From contig NW_019028997.1 in assembly GCF_002105155.1 (NCBI RefSeq), positions 536,001 to 600,000 of the forward strand: a stretch of DNA of 64,000 nucleotides, in the 5' to 3' direction. This DNA is from Lobosporangium transversale. Taxonomy: Eukaryota > Mortierellomycota > Mortierellomycetes > Mortierellales > Mortierellaceae. This document shows positions 60,300 through 64,000 of this stretch, piece by piece (position 1 is the stretch's first letter; every line of letters starts with the position of its first letter). The position numbers and the translations under genes were made by a program. The notes beneath the pieces are model-generated. The model ran no database searches and was not told the origin of the DNA. It worked only from the letters and a program-made list of their open reading frames with translations.

Positions 60300-62348
60300 T
60301 GGGTGTCGGTTAAGGTACTCTCACACATGAATGGCCAAAGTCGCGTTGGTCTTGCGTGCCTCTGACAGCGTAAGGGCTCCTTCGCCCCTGATTGAGTTGT
60401 ATCCCAGTTACAAGGTAGTGTTAACCTTGAGTGCCTGTGGCAGTACAAGAGCTCCTTCGCTCCCAACTGAGTTGCACCACAAGGCCAAAGTAGTCAAGGT
60501 TGTGTTAACCTTGAGTGCCTCTGACAGTGCAAGGGCTCCTTCGTCCCCAACTGAGTTGTACCGCAAGTTCAAACAAGTCAAGGTTGTGTTAATCTTGAGT
60601 GCCTGTGACAGTACAAGAGCTCCTTCCTTCCCAATTGAGTTGTACCGCAAGTCCAAAGCAGTCAAGGTTGTGTTAGCCTTGAGTGTCTCTGACAGTACAA
60701 GGGCTCCTTCATCCCCAATTGCTTTACTACTGAAGCTCAAAGAAGTCAAGGTTGTGTTCGTCTTCGACAGCAACAGAATTCCTTCCTTCCCAAGCGAGTC
60801 GTACTCCAAGTCCAAAGTGACCAAAGTTGTATTGGTCTTGAGCACTTCTAACAGTGCAAGAGCTCCTTCCTTCCCAATGGAGTTGCCCATCAAATCTAGT
60901 GTGGTCAAAGTCCTGTTAGCCTTGAGTCCCTCTGATAGTGCCATGACTCCTTTATCTCCAATTCGGTTGCACATCAAATCCAGCGTGGTCAAAGTCTTGT
61001 TAGTCTTGAGTGCTTCTGATAGTTCCAGAACTTATTCATCCCCAATTGAAAGGCCCTTCAAGTTCAACGTAGTAATAGCGTTATCGTCCCTGAGTGTATT
61101 TGCGAGTGATCGAAAGTCACTAGCATCAATCTCTCGAGGCTTCATCTCAATAGTTAGCTTTTGAAGGTGTGGTGGCCTGCTGAGCTGTAAACTGGGGACC
61201 TTTATAGTGTTCGGAGGTAAAACAATATGGATCGCCTTCATGCTGCTAAGTTCTATGATGTGAACAAGCATTCCATATCTGGGAGCCATTGAAAGTATTT
61301 CTTTGGTGGTGCTTTCTTGAAACTCTCCGAGTTCAAGCCGAAGGATCGATACACTTGACTTCTTTAGTGCTTCTTCAAATGCTTCAAGATCACTTTTACT
61401 CCAATTCCAGTCAAAACTGATATCCAACTCGTAAACACGTCTTGCATTGGTCAGCGCATTGAAGAATTCTTCAGCTGTGGTTTTGGATTTCAATGTGATG
61501 ATCACTTTGCCAAGGTGCAAGTCATATTCGCCGCCATTCAACCCCACTACCTTTTTGAACACTTTCTGTTCTGCTTCTCCATATGTCCAACGATAGTGAT
61601 CTATACAGACCCATTTGACATGGCCTGTCTCTGTCGTGATCCTGTACAAGTTGCCAAGTTGTTTATCTTCATCATTGTTTTGAAGGAATTTCCCCAGTTG
61701 CAGCTTAAGCATTTCATCGTCCTTCTTTCTGGCTTCCAGTAACAGGTCAATCACCATGTTGCTCTTTTCCAACATCATCTCTGCAATCGTTTTAAGGTTA
61801 GAGTTGATCATTTCAGTTTGTGCGTTGTCGCGAGTAGTAAGGATTGAGTTGAAAGAATGAACCAAGTTTGATAATGGGTAAAATATCCTGGGAGGCTAGA
61901 TTGGTTGGTACTCCCAACGCGGACAAACTGATGACGGCCATGCTGTTGCTGCTGGCACTGGTGCTACTATTACTGCTGCTATTACAGTTGCAGGCCTGTG
62001 GTTCTGCTGTAATGACGTCCAGGATCTTGTCAGGATAGAATGCAATGCGTGGGGGTTCGATTCTAGTAGGACGAAAGAAAAATCAAAGTTAGGATACGCA
62101 CTTACTTTTTGTTCCTGAGCAACACAAATGGTAAAATAAAACTCTTACCTGTTACCATTAGAGTCTTGAAGGAACAGGATGGGATGTCCATCCAACTTGA
62201 ATCGCTGTGCATCTGGAAACACATCCTGAATGTCTTGCAAACACACATAGTATGACGAGTCGCCATTGCTTGCCGAGATGGAAGCAATCCTGACACCGAC
62301 TTCTTCAATGATGTCAGCTTTTCGGAATCGTTGGTATTGTTGGGTCAT
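60300..62348 (-). pseudogene. LRR protein pseudogene
   Basis: Exon 1 62348-62149 (MTQQYQRFRKADIIEEVGVR) and exon 2 from 62062 share the intron position and phase (2) of the 39.6-kb LRR gene. Decay is clear: a 1-nt frame change near 61875, an in-frame TAA at 61034-61032 where the intact copy has Gly (DE-stop-VLELSEAL), and another at 60410-60408. The whole central domain (about 190 residues, from the coiled coil to the block before GNLYRITTE) is missing in frame. Before decay it would have been a shorter paralogue with the coiled-coil segment joined to the region before the LRRs. At least nine LRRs are still readable, including the same shortened repeat. Confidence 0.82.
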
Positions 62349-63254
62349 GGAGATGAGTCGAGGGATGATGATGAAAAGGAAGAATGAAAAGATTCGTTCA
62401 TTCTATTTTTTATGCATTTTCTTTTTTTTGCTTCGCCATTTGGTGACGCAGGTGAGAAATATGGCTGTAACGTACTTTCTTGTTGTTTAGAGCTTGATCT
62501 TGCTTGACATACTAGTTGTTTTTCCATCCATGGATACGATCCACTTGTGTCCTTGGCTTAAAGTAAAGTGCTCCTTGTTGAAGGCAAAGATGCTTTCGAA
62601 TGATGTTGCATCGATTATGACCAGACATGGTTATACCAACCAACAATGCCCTGCTTACGAAAGATAGTTCAGGCTTCGAGCTACCGACTACTATGTTAAG
62701 CAATAATGGCAGATAACGGAGCGATGACTATAAAATATCTGTAGTTTGCAATGGTACTCTAGTCAAGTTGATAAGAGCGGTAGCTCATAGCTTTATATTG
62801 ACTTCTGATGAAAAGGTGATGATCTGAAATTAGAGTATATGGCCCAGCACAATACAAAAGCTGATACTTTGATCATAAATTTGGACCGCTGCTGTCAATA
62901 TCCAATATCAAAACCGAAAATGCCATATGATTTTTACTTTACATAGCTGCCTCAGGGAGAGAGCTTGGTCGACAGATGTATTGGAGCATCTGTGCAGCAT
63001 GGACTTTCATACAAGTGGACCAGGACTTATAAAAAGCAAAGATTTGCACTTCCAGAGCTGAGTAAATGACTAGGTATACTATCCTTACCAATATCACAAT
63101 AATGGTGATCGACCATATCTTCCAAAGCTATCAACTCTTCAAGACCAAAAAGATATCATGACGCCAAATCCATGGTGATGAAGCAAGTCCTTGTGGAGAT
63201 ATTAAAGTAACAGTAAAAAATAACTAAAACACTCACTCAGTTATGCGTGTTAGT
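62349..63254. other. upstream of LRR pseudogene, no gene recognised
   Basis: The first ~60 nt resemble the region upstream of the intact LRR gene. The remainder is AT-rich without recognised coding sequence. Confidence 0.4.
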
Positions 63255-63540
63255 GCATGAAGAGCAAGTCTTGTCCAGACAAACAACGGCCCACTTCGTA
63301 CTCAATGGCTTTTAATTTTTCTTTGTTGTTCAATCGAGTCGAGCAGGAGAGACTTACTAATGGAGTTATATAGCTTATCATAAAATATCCTTTCAGAGAG
63401 AGAGGAGTATTCGAAACTCATTTGGATGCGTCGCACATAAAGAGCGACTTGGACAAGTAATTCTTCAGACTTAGGTCTATTCAATCGGGAATAATATTTG
63501 GAGAATGCTTGGAAACGCGACAAAAGGGAAGCTAACTCAT
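63255..63540 (-). repeat. conserved 5' flank of LRR unit
   Basis: Matches 44890-45215 (gagagagaggagtatt, catttggatgcgtcgcaca, gcttggaaacgcgacaaaa). It lies about 0.9-1.2 kb upstream of the LRR pseudogene start and probably marks the upstream end of the duplicated unit. Confidence 0.5.
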
Positions 63541-64000
63541 TTGTGAAGACATTTGGAAGATATGTTGTAGATGATTAGAGGAGCATATACGGATAGTGAG
63601 GATAGTATGTAAGAGAGCGAGAAGTCCAAGGGTTCAAGAAAATGATGTAAAATTATTTTTTATTTCTTATTTTTATTTTATTTTAATTTCCATATTTTTG
63701 TTTTTATTTCTTATTTTTATTTCTTATTTTTTATTTCCTTAATTTAATTCTTATTTTATTTCTATTTACTATTTGTTTTTTTTTTTTTTTAATATTTTGT
63801 TTAATGATTTAATTTTATCTCACTTCTTTGTTTAAAAAATATAACAAGGCCAGAGTCAATAGCTGAATATCTATTTGTTCATGCTTATGCTTCCATATGC
63901 GAAGAGAAGAAAGGCGGACATTAAGAGAACAATATGACTTGTTGATGACACTTATCGCTTGTGGAGCTGCAAATGACGAGAGTAAGCATACATTTATTTA
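63541..64000. other. no gene recognised
   Basis: T-rich with repeated ttatttttatttctta motifs at 63650-63760, then AT-rich DNA to the window end. Confidence 0.45.

Noticed and set aside
60331..61164. 277-codon plus-strand open frame with LSASDSA-like repeats
   Set aside because: Antisense shadow of the LRR pseudogene.

Overview
The window looks like nuclear DNA of an early-diverging fungus, most probably Mortierellomycotina or a close Mucoromycota relative (inference). Supporting features are many short GT-AG introns, Crinkler (CRN) proteins with a ubiquitin-like head and a P-loop/nuclease tail, ribonuclease-inhibitor-type LRR proteins, a Fanzor (eukaryotic TnpB relative) and very frequent oligo(A)/oligo(T) tracts. 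No bacterial-style operons, CRISPR arrays or intact tRNA genes were seen.

Layout. 1.3-4.4 kb: a frame-disrupted plus-strand gene chain. Its first part starts like an XPG/FEN1-type nuclease and its last part is a Fanzor RuvC nuclease with a zinc ribbon; the 3' flank is conserved in a second relic at 14.4 kb. 5.6-12.5 kb: two convergent CRN genes (plus at 5.6-8.2, one frameshift; minus at 10.0-12.5, intact, 3 exons) with a decayed Helitron Rep/helicase N-terminal fragment and a GC-rich hairpin between them. 13.5-14.1 kb: a fold-back element with long inverted repeats. 14.8-17.6 kb: glutathione synthetase (9 exons). 17.6-27.2 kb: a long gene-poor stretch of homopolymers and microsatellites, ending in a pyrimidine-rich leader. 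27.2-38.6 kb: conserved chromosomal genes on the plus strand: a C2H2 transcription factor, a GPI-anchored chitin-deacetylase-like protein that has lost its metal ligands, methylenetetrahydrofolate reductase and an FHIT hydrolase containing a 5-nt microexon. 39-64 kb: an accessory region on the minus strand with an intact LRR gene, an LRR pseudogene, a third LRR unit reduced to its flanks, a 25S/28S rRNA fragment, an unrecognised zinc-finger gene and its internally deleted copy, a 27-bp minisatellite, and an unrecognised small three-exon gene near 53 kb.

How they fit together. The housekeeping block (glutathione synthesis, folate/methionine cycle, dinucleotide hydrolysis, cell wall) is unrelated to the flanking accessory regions. 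In those, duplicated effector-like or immune-like modules (CRN, LRR) lie among decayed mobile DNA (Helitron, Fanzor, fold-back element). Exon coordinates were deduced from GT-AG signals, phase and protein continuity only; no transcript data were available.
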